Shown here piece by piece: positions 1 through 7,549 of a DNA stretch of 64,000 bases (position 1 is its first letter; each line of letters starts with the position of its first letter). Under the pieces are notes generated by a model. The model made no database searches. It had not been told where the DNA came from and saw nothing but the letters and a program-made list of their open reading frames with translations. This DNA comes from UBA7803 sp041395905 (lineage in GTDB: Bacteria; Pseudomonadota; Gammaproteobacteria; Pseudomonadales; Azotimanducaceae): positions 62,001-126,000 of the forward strand of contig JAWKZP010000011.1 in the NCBI GenBank assembly GCA_041395905.1, in the 5' to 3' direction. Position numbers and translations under genes: made by a program.

Positions 1-432
1 TATCTGCAGCAGATCCCGCACGCGGCCGCCATCGGCATGCGCCTGATCAGCCACGACGAATCCGGCTGCCTGGTCCGAATCCCCTATGCCGGGCACCTGG
101 TAGGAGACCCGGACACCGGCGTGGTGCACGGCGGGGTGCTGACCGCGCTCCTGGACAACACCTGCGGCATCGCCGTGCGTCCGCCGGACGCCGAGCGCGG
201 CGCGGTCGTCATGGCAACGCTGGATCTGCGAATCGACTACATGGGTCCCGCCGAGCCGCACCGCGACATCTTTGCCCACGCCCTGTGCTACAAGCGCACG
301 CGCAACATCGCGTTCGTGCGCGCTACCGCCTACCAGGATTCTCCGGACGAACCCGTGGCCACCTGTGTGGCCAGCTTCATGCTGGGCACCGCACCGGGCC
401 AGGCTGAGGTCCAGACCGGAGGCGAGGCGTGA
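1..432 (+). CDS. PaaI-type hotdog thioesterase (5' end cut by window edge)
   Basis: Hotdog-fold acyl-CoA thioesterase of the PaaI/YdiI kind, which hydrolyses a CoA thioester in the cytoplasm. The frame is open from base 1. The residues before the first internal Met (base 37) read QQIPHAAAIG, which fits the family's N-terminal helix, so the true start is probably upstream of the window. The family signature HGGVLTALLDN lies at residues 43-53 of the visible part. The stop overlaps the GTG start of a second thioesterase (GTGA, 429-432), so the two are probably co-translated and may form a heteromer. The substrate cannot be read from sequence. Confidence 0.85.
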   Translation, partial: YLQQIPHAAAIGMRLISHDESGCLVRIPYAGHLVGDPDTGVVHGGVLTALLDNTCGIAVRPPDAERGAVVMATLDLRIDYMGPAEPHRDIFAHALCYKRTRNIAFVRATAYQDSPDEPVATCVASFMLGTAPGQAEVQTGGEA

Positions 433-866
433 AGTTTCTCGCCGAGCTGCGCGCGCAGAACCGGGGCACCGACATGCAGGCGGTGATCGACAACATCCCC
501 TATGCCCGGTTTCTCGGCATCCAGGTGGATCAGAAGGGCAATGAGATCACCACCGTCATGCCGTTCCGGCACGAACTGGTGGGCAACGTCATGCTGCCGG
601 CCCTGCATGGCGGCGTGATCGGCGCGTTTCTCGAGATCACCTCGCTGATCCAGCTGCTGTACGATTCGGCCTGCGAGCGGTTGCCGAAGACGGTGGATGT
701 GTCCATCGACTACCTGCGTTCCGGCCGTGCGCAGCCCACCTACGGCCGCGCCGTGGTGACCCGCCACGGCCGCCGTGTCGCCAACGTGCGCGCGGAAATC
801 TGGCAGGAAGAGCGGGCCAAGCCCATCGCCGCGAGTCACGGCCACTTTCTGCTGACCCCGCTGTGA
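429..866 (+). CDS. PaaI-type hotdog thioesterase, second copy
   Basis: A 145-residue hotdog-fold thioesterase, the usual length for PaaI-family proteins. It carries the signature LHGGVIGAFLE around residues 59-69. The start is GTG at 429, inside the stop of the upstream thioesterase, so translation is probably coupled. The two copies are clearly diverged rather than a recent duplication. Tandem PaaI genes often sit beside fatty-acid or aromatic-CoA degradation genes, and acyl-CoA ligases lie a few kb away. Its partner and substrate are unknown. It is convergent with glpD, with 33 bp of very GC-rich DNA between the stops. Confidence 0.85.
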   Translation: MKFLAELRAQNRGTDMQAVIDNIPYARFLGIQVDQKGNEITTVMPFRHELVGNVMLPALHGGVIGAFLEITSLIQLLYDSACERLPKTVDVSIDYLRSGRAQPTYGRAVVTRHGRRVANVRAEIWQEERAKPIAASHGHFLLTPL

Positions 867-899
867 CCCGGGTCCGCGCGCCCGCCCGGGCCGCGGCGC

Positions 900-2495
900 T
901 CAGCCCGGCGAACGAAACGCCTGATCGTGCCGCAACTGCGCACGCAGCTCGCCGATCTCGCGCACGCGCCGCGCATCGTCCCACCCGCACAGGCGCGCCA
1001 TGCGCTCGGCGCAGGGTTCGATGAGCGCCTCGAGCTGCGCCGGCAGAAACCAGACCACGCGCAGGCGCCGGTAGAGCAGGTCCTCGAGGCTCTCAGCGCC
1101 CTCTTCGAGCACGGCCCAGTCCACTTCCTCGGCGAACACCGAGGGCGCGAGCGGCCTCGGCTGGTCGCCGAGCACATCGTTGACCTCGGATCCGTACAAG
1201 CGCACGAGCCGTGCCGCAACCCCGGGTTCCAGCTGGTAGCGACGCTCCGTCTCCTGCTGCAGCGCCGCGAGATCCTCGATGTCACCGCCCGGCAGCGGCG
1301 CCAGCGGGTCCGCCATGCTCACCGTCGTGCCCAGCACCTGGGCCACCGCGTCCATCGCCTGCTCGGCCATCTTGCGAAAGCCGGTCAGCTTGCCGCCCGC
1401 GATGCTCACCAGACGCCCGTCACGCCAGATCTCGTCACGGCGCGACATCTCCTTCGGCGCCTTGCCCGGCTGATTGACCAGCGGGCGCAGTCCTGCCCAG
1501 GTGCTCAGCACGTCGTCGACGCCCAGCTGCACGTCCGTGAAGTGGGCGTTGAGCGTCTCCAGCAGGTAGTCGATCTCGTCCGCCCGCACGTCGGGCCACA
1601 GCGCCGCCGCCCCGGCGAAGGTGGTGTCGGTGGTACCCACGTAGACCACCTCGCCACGTGGAATGGCGAACACCGGCCGGCCATCGGCCGCGGTCATCAT
1701 CACCATGTTGCGGATCGGCAGACGGGCCAGGTCCAACACCAGATGCACCCCTTTGGACAGGTGCAGCCGCGGCGAAGTGCCATCCGCCGCCAGCAGGCTC
1801 TCGACCCAGGGACCCGCCGCATTCACCGCCGCGCGACCGGTCAGCTCGTGGATGCTGCCGTCGCGGCGGTCACACACCCGCAGGCGCACCGCGTCCGGTT
1901 GCGACTCGGCCTGCTCGACCCGCGTCCGGCTGCACAGCCTGGCGCCGTCGCGGGCGGCCGCGCGCAGCGTTGCCAGCACCAGGCGCGCATCGTCCGTGAG
2001 GTACTCGCGATAGGCGCACACCCAGTGCAGCAGGCCGCGATCGAGCAGCGGTTCCGAGCGCGCCATCTCGGCTCGGTTCCAGTTGTGGTGCCGTTCGGGC
2101 GGCGCCACGGCACCCAGCCGCTCGTACAGGCTGATGCCCACGCGCAGCTTCCAATACTCCAGGCGGTTGCGTGCCGGCACCAGCATCCAGCGCGGTTCCG
2201 TCAGATGTGGCGCCATGCGCAGCACGCTCTTGCGCTCCAGCGCGCCTTCCCTGACCAGCGCGACGTCACCCATGGCCAGGTAGCGCAAGCCGCCGTGAAT
2301 CAGTTTGGTGGAACGGCTCGAGGTGCCGGCGGCGAAGTCGTCCGCCTCCAGCAGCAAAGTCGACAGACCTGCCTGAGCGGCATGACGGGCAATGCCGGCG
2401 CCGGTGATGCCGCCGCCGATCACGATCAGATCGAACCGTTCGCCGGTAAGGTCCGCGAGCCGCTGCGCATTGAGCCGGGTGGCACGTCCGGTCAT
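900..2495 (-). CDS. glpD: Aerobic glycerol-3-phosphate dehydrogenase
   Basis: FAD-dependent glycerol-3-phosphate dehydrogenase, 531 residues. It oxidises sn-glycerol-3-phosphate to dihydroxyacetone phosphate and passes electrons to quinone at the inner membrane. The Rossmann motif DLIVIGGGITGAGIARHA is at residues 22-39. The following S-T-K-L-I-H-G-G-L-R-Y-L segment and the GGKLTGFRKMA segment are typical of GlpD/GlpA. The ATG at 2495 overlaps the stop of the DUF3187 gene (ATGA); the frame runs on upstream, but that part has shadow-like composition. It is the last gene of an acyl-CoA ligase/DUF3187/glpD unit, linking lipid breakdown to glycerol backbone use. Confidence 0.93.
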   Translation of the reverse strand: MTGRATRLNAQRLADLTGERFDLIVIGGGITGAGIARHAAQAGLSTLLLEADDFAAGTSSRSTKLIHGGLRYLAMGDVALVREGALERKSVLRMAPHLTEPRWMLVPARNRLEYWKLRVGISLYERLGAVAPPERHHNWNRAEMARSEPLLDRGLLHWVCAYREYLTDDARLVLATLRAAARDGARLCSRTRVEQAESQPDAVRLRVCDRRDGSIHELTGRAAVNAAGPWVESLLAADGTSPRLHLSKGVHLVLDLARLPIRNMVMMTAADGRPVFAIPRGEVVYVGTTDTTFAGAAALWPDVRADEIDYLLETLNAHFTDVQLGVDDVLSTWAGLRPLVNQPGKAPKEMSRRDEIWRDGRLVSIAGGKLTGFRKMAEQAMDAVAQVLGTTVSMADPLAPLPGGDIEDLAALQQETERRYQLEPGVAARLVRLYGSEVNDVLGDQPRPLAPSVFAEEVDWAVLEEGAESLEDLLYRRLRVVWFLPAQLEALIEPCAERMARLCGWDDARRVREIGELRAQLRHDQAFRSPG

Positions 2496-3526
2496 CTTCC
2501 ACGCACTCCGAGCGCCAGCTGAAACACGACGTCGGAACTGGTCTGGCTGCGCAGATCCTCGGCCACGCCCAGTTCCAGCCACAGCTTCGGCGAAAACCAC
2601 CAGCGCCCGCCGAGCGTGCCCTGCAGCGCCCACTCGGCCACCTGCGGCACGGCCGTGTCCAGCAGGTCGCCGTGGCCGTCGAGCTGAGCGAGCAGCGCCA
2701 GACGCGGACCCAGCCGGTACTGCAGGCCGACATGACCGAACAGGGCGGCGCCCTCCTGAGCCCACCCGGGCAGGTCGCTATCCCCCAGTCGCACCGCGCC
2801 GCCCATCAGGCTCAGAGACAGCGGCACGTCCGCCAGCAGGTCGCGGCGGGCGTATTCCAGCGCGATGGACAGATCGGTGCCGCCGGAGCCCGACAGGTTC
2901 TGCACGTCACCCGTGGGCGCCTTCAGCTGCACCCTCAGCGCCAGCGCGTCGCGCTCGCCCTCGCGCAGCTGGTACCCCAGCCAGGCGCGCAGGTCACCCA
3001 GCTCGCGACGGCTGTCCTGAAAATCCACCAGGTTCCGGCCACGCAGGCGCACCAGATAGTCGATGCGTCCGCTGGGCGCCCGTTGCCGACCACCGTTGGG
3101 CAGCCCGGTGAGGCCGTGAAAGCCTTCGATGACGCCGTCCAGGAAGCCGCCGCTGTGCACGACGTAGGGCAGCTCGACACCGATCTCGAAGGCTTCGCGC
3201 AACGGGCGCCGCCAGGCGAGCGAAAACACCGACGTCTCGCCGTCGAAGAAAGCCGCGTTGCCGCTCGAGAAATCCGAAGTGAAATTGCTGGCGTGGTCGA
3301 GCGTCAGCGTCCATTCGCTGCCGGCCTCGATCAGCTCGGCGCCGAGCGCGCGCGGCAGACCGTACAGCTGGGCCACCGGAAACGTGTTGCGTACCCGCAG
3401 CGGCGCCACGTAGGCGCTCCGATCGGCGGCCGCGGCATCATCCTCCAGCGCGCGGGCCGGTCCCGCGGCGGCCAGCAAAAAGGCTGCCAGCAGCGTCAGC
3501 GCCGCGCCGGGAACTGCTGTCCGCAT
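2492..3526 (-). CDS. DUF3187 family outer-membrane protein
   Basis: A 344-residue protein with an N-terminal signal peptide (hydrophobic residues 8-26, likely cleaved after PARA). The body alternates polar and hydrophobic residues like an outer-membrane beta-barrel and ends in VRGR. The pattern VRNTFPVAQLYGLPRA near the N-terminus and the repeated short Gly/aromatic strands match the DUF3187 family, whose function is not known. It overlaps the ligase stop by one base (TGATG) and glpD by four, so it belongs to the same transcription unit. A role in lipid or glycerol uptake is inference from position only. Confidence 0.75.
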   Translation of the reverse strand: MRTAVPGAALTLLAAFLLAAAGPARALEDDAAAADRSAYVAPLRVRNTFPVAQLYGLPRALGAELIEAGSEWTLTLDHASNFTSDFSSGNAAFFDGETSVFSLAWRRPLREAFEIGVELPYVVHSGGFLDGVIEGFHGLTGLPNGGRQRAPSGRIDYLVRLRGRNLVDFQDSRRELGDLRAWLGYQLREGERDALALRVQLKAPTGDVQNLSGSGGTDLSIALEYARRDLLADVPLSLSLMGGAVRLGDSDLPGWAQEGAALFGHVGLQYRLGPRLALLAQLDGHGDLLDTAVPQVAEWALQGTLGGRWWFSPKLWLELGVAEDLRSQTSSDVVFQLALGVRGR

Positions 3527-5139
3527 CAGTGGATGCTCCGGCTCTCACCCGACCAGAACGGCGCGCGCAGATCGGTCTTGAGGATCTTGCCGGCTCCGCT
3601 CTTGGGCAGTTCCTCGGAGCGCAGGTCCACGGACTTGGGGCACTCGTATCCGGCGAGCTGGCCACGGCAGTGCCGGAGCAGCTGTGCAACATCGATCTCC
3701 GCCCCGGGCTTGGGCACGACCACGGCGTGCACCGCCTCGCCCCACTGCTCGCTCGGTATGCCGATCACGGCGCACTCGTGGACCCCCGGGAACTGGTAGA
3801 TCACGTTCTCCACGGCCGCGGAGTACACGTTCTCACCACCGCTGATGATCATGTCCTTGAGCCGATCCACCAGGAACAGAAAGCCCTGCTCATCGAGGTA
3901 ACCCGCGTCTCCCGTGTGCATCCAGCCGCCACGCAGCGCCTGCGCACTGAGCTCCGGCTGCTGCCAGTAACCCTGCATGACCATGGGGCCACGCACGCAG
4001 ACCTCGCCGACCCGGCCCACCGGCAGCGGACGGTCCTGCTCGTCGTGAATCGCCAGGTCCGCATTGAACACCGCCTGGCCCGCGGAGCGGATGCGTCCCG
4101 CGTCGGGACCGTCGAAGCAGTGATAGCGCGGTGCCAGCGAGGTGGCAACGGGCGACAGCTCGGTCATGCCGTAGGACTGCAGGAAGGCGACGTTCGGGAA
4201 GCGTTCCATGGCACGGCGCAGCAAGGCTTCCGGCATGGGCGAGGCGCCGTAAGTCAGCAGCTTCAGGCTAGACAGGTCGAACGCGTCGAGCCGCGGGTAC
4301 TGCAGCAGGGTGTTCAACATGGTGGGCACGATCACGGTCACGGTCACGCCCCAGCGTTCGATGGCGCCGAGAAACAGCTCCGGCTCGAAGCGCGGGATCA
4401 CCGCGTGGGTGCCGCCGGCCACCGTCACCGTGAACACGCGCGAGCCGCCGGCGACGTGGAACAGTGGCGAGACGTGCAGGTGCACGCTGTCCGCGGATAT
4501 GCCGAGGTTGACCAGCGCGTTCATGGAGTTGGCGATGAAGTTGCCGTGGGACAGCATGACCCCCTTGGCGCGCCCCGTGGTGCCGCCCGTATAGAACAGG
4601 GCCGCCAGATCGTCGCCGCCACGCTCGGCGTCCGCCACCGGTTCGCTGGCGGCAAGCAGCGGTTCGTAGTCGAGCACGGGCACCCGGCCGCCTGTCAGCA
4701 CTTCGCCGGCCGGTCCGTCCGCCGGTTCGTCCGCCGGTTCGTCCGCCGGTTCGTCCGCCACGACAACCGCCGCCAGCTCCGGGCAGTCCGCCAGCAGGGC
4801 GCTCACCTCACCGACGTGCGCTCGATCCACCAGCAGCGCCCGGGCACCCGAGTCGTTCAGGCAGTGACATTTCTCGGGCACCGCCCAGCGGGTGTTGACG
4901 GGCACCATGACGGCGCCCACCCAGAGGCTGGCGAAGTAGAATTCCACGTAGCGCGGGGAGTTGCCGGCCAGCATCGCCACGCGCTCACCCGGGGCGATGC
5001 CGAGCGCTCGCAGCGCGCCGGCCAGGCGCGCAACCCGCTCGGCGAACGCCCGCCACGACAGCGCCATGCCGTCGGCAACCAGCGCAGGAGCATCAGGATG
5101 CTGCTGCAGCGCGCGGTGGATACCCTGAGTAAGGCGCAT
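3526..5139 (-). CDS. AMP-forming acyl-CoA synthetase
   Basis: A 537-residue class I adenylate-forming enzyme that activates a carboxylic acid with ATP and CoA to give acyl-CoA. The P-loop-like motif YTGGTTGRAKGV, the LQSYGMTELSP segment, the HTGDAGYLDEQGF hinge and the C-terminal PKSGAGKILK lysine motif are all present. I chose the ATG at 5139 because AAGGG lies six bases upstream; the frame extends to a TTG at 5154. An acidic Ala-Asp-Glu-Pro repeat interrupts the N-domain, encoded by the 12-bp repeat at 4711-4758. First gene of a unit with DUF3187 and glpD. Chain-length specificity is not evident. Confidence 0.9.
   Translation of the reverse strand: MRLTQGIHRALQQHPDAPALVADGMALSWRAFAERVARLAGALRALGIAPGERVAMLAGNSPRYVEFYFASLWVGAVMVPVNTRWAVPEKCHCLNDSGARALLVDRAHVGEVSALLADCPELAAVVVADEPADEPADEPADGPAGEVLTGGRVPVLDYEPLLAASEPVADAERGGDDLAALFYTGGTTGRAKGVMLSHGNFIANSMNALVNLGISADSVHLHVSPLFHVAGGSRVFTVTVAGGTHAVIPRFEPELFLGAIERWGVTVTVIVPTMLNTLLQYPRLDAFDLSSLKLLTYGASPMPEALLRRAMERFPNVAFLQSYGMTELSPVATSLAPRYHCFDGPDAGRIRSAGQAVFNADLAIHDEQDRPLPVGRVGEVCVRGPMVMQGYWQQPELSAQALRGGWMHTGDAGYLDEQGFLFLVDRLKDMIISGGENVYSAAVENVIYQFPGVHECAVIGIPSEQWGEAVHAVVVPKPGAEIDVAQLLRHCRGQLAGYECPKSVDLRSEELPKSGAGKILKTDLRAPFWSGESRSIH
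4711..4758 (-). repeat. 12-bp tandem repeat, four copies, inside the acyl-CoA ligase
   Basis: Four head-to-tail copies of CGGTTCGTCCGC (plus-strand sense; the first copy has one C for T). The repeat is a multiple of three and encodes Ala-Asp-Glu-Pro iterations on the minus strand, so copy-number change would keep the ligase in frame. It falls in a linker between motifs and looks like a slippage-prone microsatellite. Confidence 0.9.
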
Positions 5140-5168
5140 GAACGACCCTTGCAAAAGCGCGCCATTCT

Positions 5169-5188
5169 AACGGCACTGCGGCGCCGTT
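5169..5188. repeat. Inverted repeat between the GGDEF gene and the ligase unit
   Basis: AACGGC, eight bases, then GCCGTT, lying between the diguanylate cyclase stop and the ligase start. It could fold as a hairpin in the GGDEF transcript, but no T-run follows on either strand. It is at best a weak transcription stop or an RNA-stability hairpin. Confidence 0.35.
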
Positions 5189-5208
5189 TGTCACGTCGGC
5201 GCGACGAT

Positions 5209-6243
5209 TCAGAGATCGCGCTCGCCGGTCACCCGGTTGCGGCCGTCGGCCTTGGATTTGTACAGGCAGGCATCGGCACGTTCGACGAACGCCGCAATGT
5301 CCTCACCCGCGCGGAAGTGCGCCACGCCGATGGAGATGGTGAGGTTGTCGATCTCGCGGCCGTCGTCCGTGTCCACCACCTGCGCCTCGATGATGGCGCG
5401 GATGCTTTCCGCCAGCATCATGGCGCCGCTGTAGGGCGTCGCCGGCAGCAGAATCGCGAACTCCTCACCGCCGTAACGCGCCAGCAGGTCGCGCCCTTTC
5501 ACGCACTGCTGCATCTCCTGCGCCACGAAGCGCAGCACCCGGTCACCCACCAGGTGACCATGGGTGTCGTTGAACGCCTTGAAATGGTCGATGTCGGCGA
5601 GCATCAGGCACAGGTCGAGGCTTTCGTCCACGGCCTCCCTGGTCATGCGTTCAATCGCGGTGTCGAACGCGCGTCGATTGGCGATACCGGTCAGGGCATC
5701 GGTCACCGAATCCCGGGACAGTGCGTTCACCTTCGCGCGCAGCTCGGCAAGCTCGTCGGCCATGGCGTGCAGCGATGATTCCACTTCCTTGCTGCGCTCG
5801 CGGGTACGCCGGGTCTCGTTGGCCAGCACCAGGATGAGCTGATTCAGGTCCTCGGGCGTCGGGGTCTTCTGCAGCGTCGCATCGGCGCTGTCGAGCACCG
5901 TGGAAAAGTGGCCGATGTCCTCGCCCAGGGCGCCCAGCTCCTTGAGCGCGGTCTGCACCGCCTCGCGCACGGCGCCCTGGATCCCCGTGACCTCGGAGCG
6001 CAGCTCGTCGAGGTAGTAGCGTTCGTAGATGGTCGCGCACAGCTCCGGCGGAAAGCCCTTGCCCTCGGCGATGACACGACGGATCTCCGAGGCCAGATCG
6101 TCGTTGTTGCCCGATACGTAGTCGTACCAGACCGTGTAATTCTCCGGCACCGTCGGCACGCGCTGCTCGCTCATCATCGGCAGCACCTTGCGTGTCACCG
6201 ACAGAGACTCATCCAACGGCACGTAGAAGGAAGCGAACGACAT
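5209..6243 (-). CDS. Diguanylate cyclase (GGDEF)
   Basis: A 344-residue soluble protein. Residues 1-175 are a helical region with coiled-coil character (about 88-175) and no transmembrane segment. A complete GGDEF domain follows at 176-340 and makes cyclic-di-GMP from two GTP. The active-site motif GGEEF is at 258-262 and the metal ligand Asp217 lies in LADIDHF. The product-inhibition I-site, normally RxxD, reads KGRD (249-252), so its key Arg is replaced by Lys. The N-terminal half resembles cyclases that carry an uncharacterised helical sensor. It stands alone between two lipid-activation operons. Confidence 0.93.
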   Translation of the reverse strand: MSFASFYVPLDESLSVTRKVLPMMSEQRVPTVPENYTVWYDYVSGNNDDLASEIRRVIAEGKGFPPELCATIYERYYLDELRSEVTGIQGAVREAVQTALKELGALGEDIGHFSTVLDSADATLQKTPTPEDLNQLILVLANETRRTRERSKEVESSLHAMADELAELRAKVNALSRDSVTDALTGIANRRAFDTAIERMTREAVDESLDLCLMLADIDHFKAFNDTHGHLVGDRVLRFVAQEMQQCVKGRDLLARYGGEEFAILLPATPYSGAMMLAESIRAIIEAQVVDTDDGREIDNLTISIGVAHFRAGEDIAAFVERADACLYKSKADGRNRVTGERDL

Positions 6244-6268
6244 GAAGATCCGGGCCCGACGGTTGGTT

Positions 6269-6289
6269 TGGTCTATTCAATGTAGACCA
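6269..6289. promoter_or_regulatory. Inverted repeat upstream of the diguanylate cyclase
   Basis: TGGTCTA, seven bases, then TAGACCA, 26 bp upstream of the GGDEF start codon. This is the only non-coding DNA between this gene and the CoA-transferase. It may be an operator or a 5'-UTR hairpin, but no clear -10/-35 pair accompanies it. Confidence 0.4.
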
Positions 6290-6352
6290 GGGCGCGGACC
6301 TCTGCGGAGTGACTGCGTCGCATTCCGCGCCCCCTGTGGCGGAAAATGTGCG

Positions 6353-7549
6353 TCAGGACACGCCGACAATGCCGGCAGCCGCCAGCGCCGCGCCGTCCAG
6401 ACCCAGATCGGAGAGGATCTCCGCGCTGTGCTCCCCCAGGGTGGGCGCCGGACGCGTGATCCGGGCGGGGGTCCGGTCGAAGCGTGCGGCGGGCCGTGGC
6501 TGGCGGATCCGGCCGGCCACCGGATGGTCATATTCGGCTACGGTGCCGTTGCTGCGTATCTGCTCGTGCTCGAACACCTCGTGGCGCTCCAGCACCGGCG
6601 CACAGGGGACCCCCTCGCGATCGAGGCGCTCCAGCCAGGCAGCGCTCGGGCGCGTCGCCAGCACCTCCCCGGTCATCTGCAGACGCTCGCGCACGTTGAC
6701 CACGCGGCCCTGCGCGGTGGCGAAGCGTTCGTCGGCGAGCCAGTCCTCGCGCTCCAGCGCGCGGCACAATCCCTGCCACTCGGCATCCGAGACGGCGCCG
6801 ACCGTGATGTATCCATCCGTGGTCTGAAAAATCAGGTCCTGGGCCAGTTGCGCCCGCGACGCGCGTACCTCCTCGCCGACGAAGGTGAAACCGGTCATAC
6901 CCTCGGGCCACAGGTACGCCACCATGGTGTCGAGCATGGCCAGCCTGACGTGCTGACCCTGCCCCGTGCGCTCGCGCGCGAACAGCGCCGCGGTAATGGC
7001 CTGGGCGGCAGTGACCGCGGTGGTCTTGTCCGGAATGATGGTGCGTACCATGCGCGGCCGGCCGGTGGCGCCGTCCTTCTGGATCGCCGCGAGCCCTGAC
7101 AGTGCCTGGATCACCGGGTCGTACACGCGCTTGTGGGCATAGGGCCCCTGCTCACCGAAGCCGCTGATGGACACGTAGACGATATCCGGGCGCAACGCGC
7201 GGACCGCGTCCTCGCCGAGACCCATGCGCTCGATCGCCCCCGGGCGGAAGTTCTGCACGAACACGTCCGCCGTGGGAATCAGCCGGTGCAGCACGGCCAT
7301 GCCCTCCGGCCGCTTGAGATCCAGCGCGAGGCTGCGCTTGCTGCGGTTGGACGACAGAAACGTCGCGGTCAAACCATGCCGGTTCGGGCCCATGCGGCGC
7401 ACCAGGTCGCCGTCGAGAGGCTCGACCTTGATCACGTCGGCACCCTGGTCGCCCAGCATCATGGTGGCGACGGGGCCCGAGATCATGCTGGTGAGATCGA
7501 GCACCCGGACGCCGCAGAGCGGCCCGGCCGCGGACCCTGCTTCGCTCAC
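6353..7549 (-). CDS. CaiB/BaiF family (class III) CoA-transferase
   Basis: A 398-residue class III CoA-transferase, which moves CoA between acyl groups through an aspartyl-CoA intermediate, or acts as a racemase in some relatives. The N-terminal LCGVRVLDLTSMISGPVATM and the DQGADVIKVEP segment are diagnostic. The start is set at GTG 7549, which overlaps the stop of the upstream ligase (GTGA); the frame extends 15 codons further without family resemblance. Pairing with a FadD19-like ligase suggests activation and CoA transfer, or epimerisation of branched side-chain acids. The precise substrate is inference. Confidence 0.88.
   Translation of the reverse strand: MSEAGSAAGPLCGVRVLDLTSMISGPVATMMLGDQGADVIKVEPLDGDLVRRMGPNRHGLTATFLSSNRSKRSLALDLKRPEGMAVLHRLIPTADVFVQNFRPGAIERMGLGEDAVRALRPDIVYVSISGFGEQGPYAHKRVYDPVIQALSGLAAIQKDGATGRPRMVRTIIPDKTTAVTAAQAITAALFARERTGQGQHVRLAMLDTMVAYLWPEGMTGFTFVGEEVRASRAQLAQDLIFQTTDGYITVGAVSDAEWQGLCRALEREDWLADERFATAQGRVVNVRERLQMTGEVLATRPSAAWLERLDREGVPCAPVLERHEVFEHEQIRSNGTVAEYDHPVAGRIRQPRPAARFDRTPARITRPAPTLGEHSAEILSDLGLDGAALAAAGIVGVS

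Noticed and set aside
927..2522. Plus-strand ORF of 531 codons
   Set aside because: Exact antisense shadow of glpD; composition is His/Arg/Gln-rich as expected from reversed GC-rich codons.
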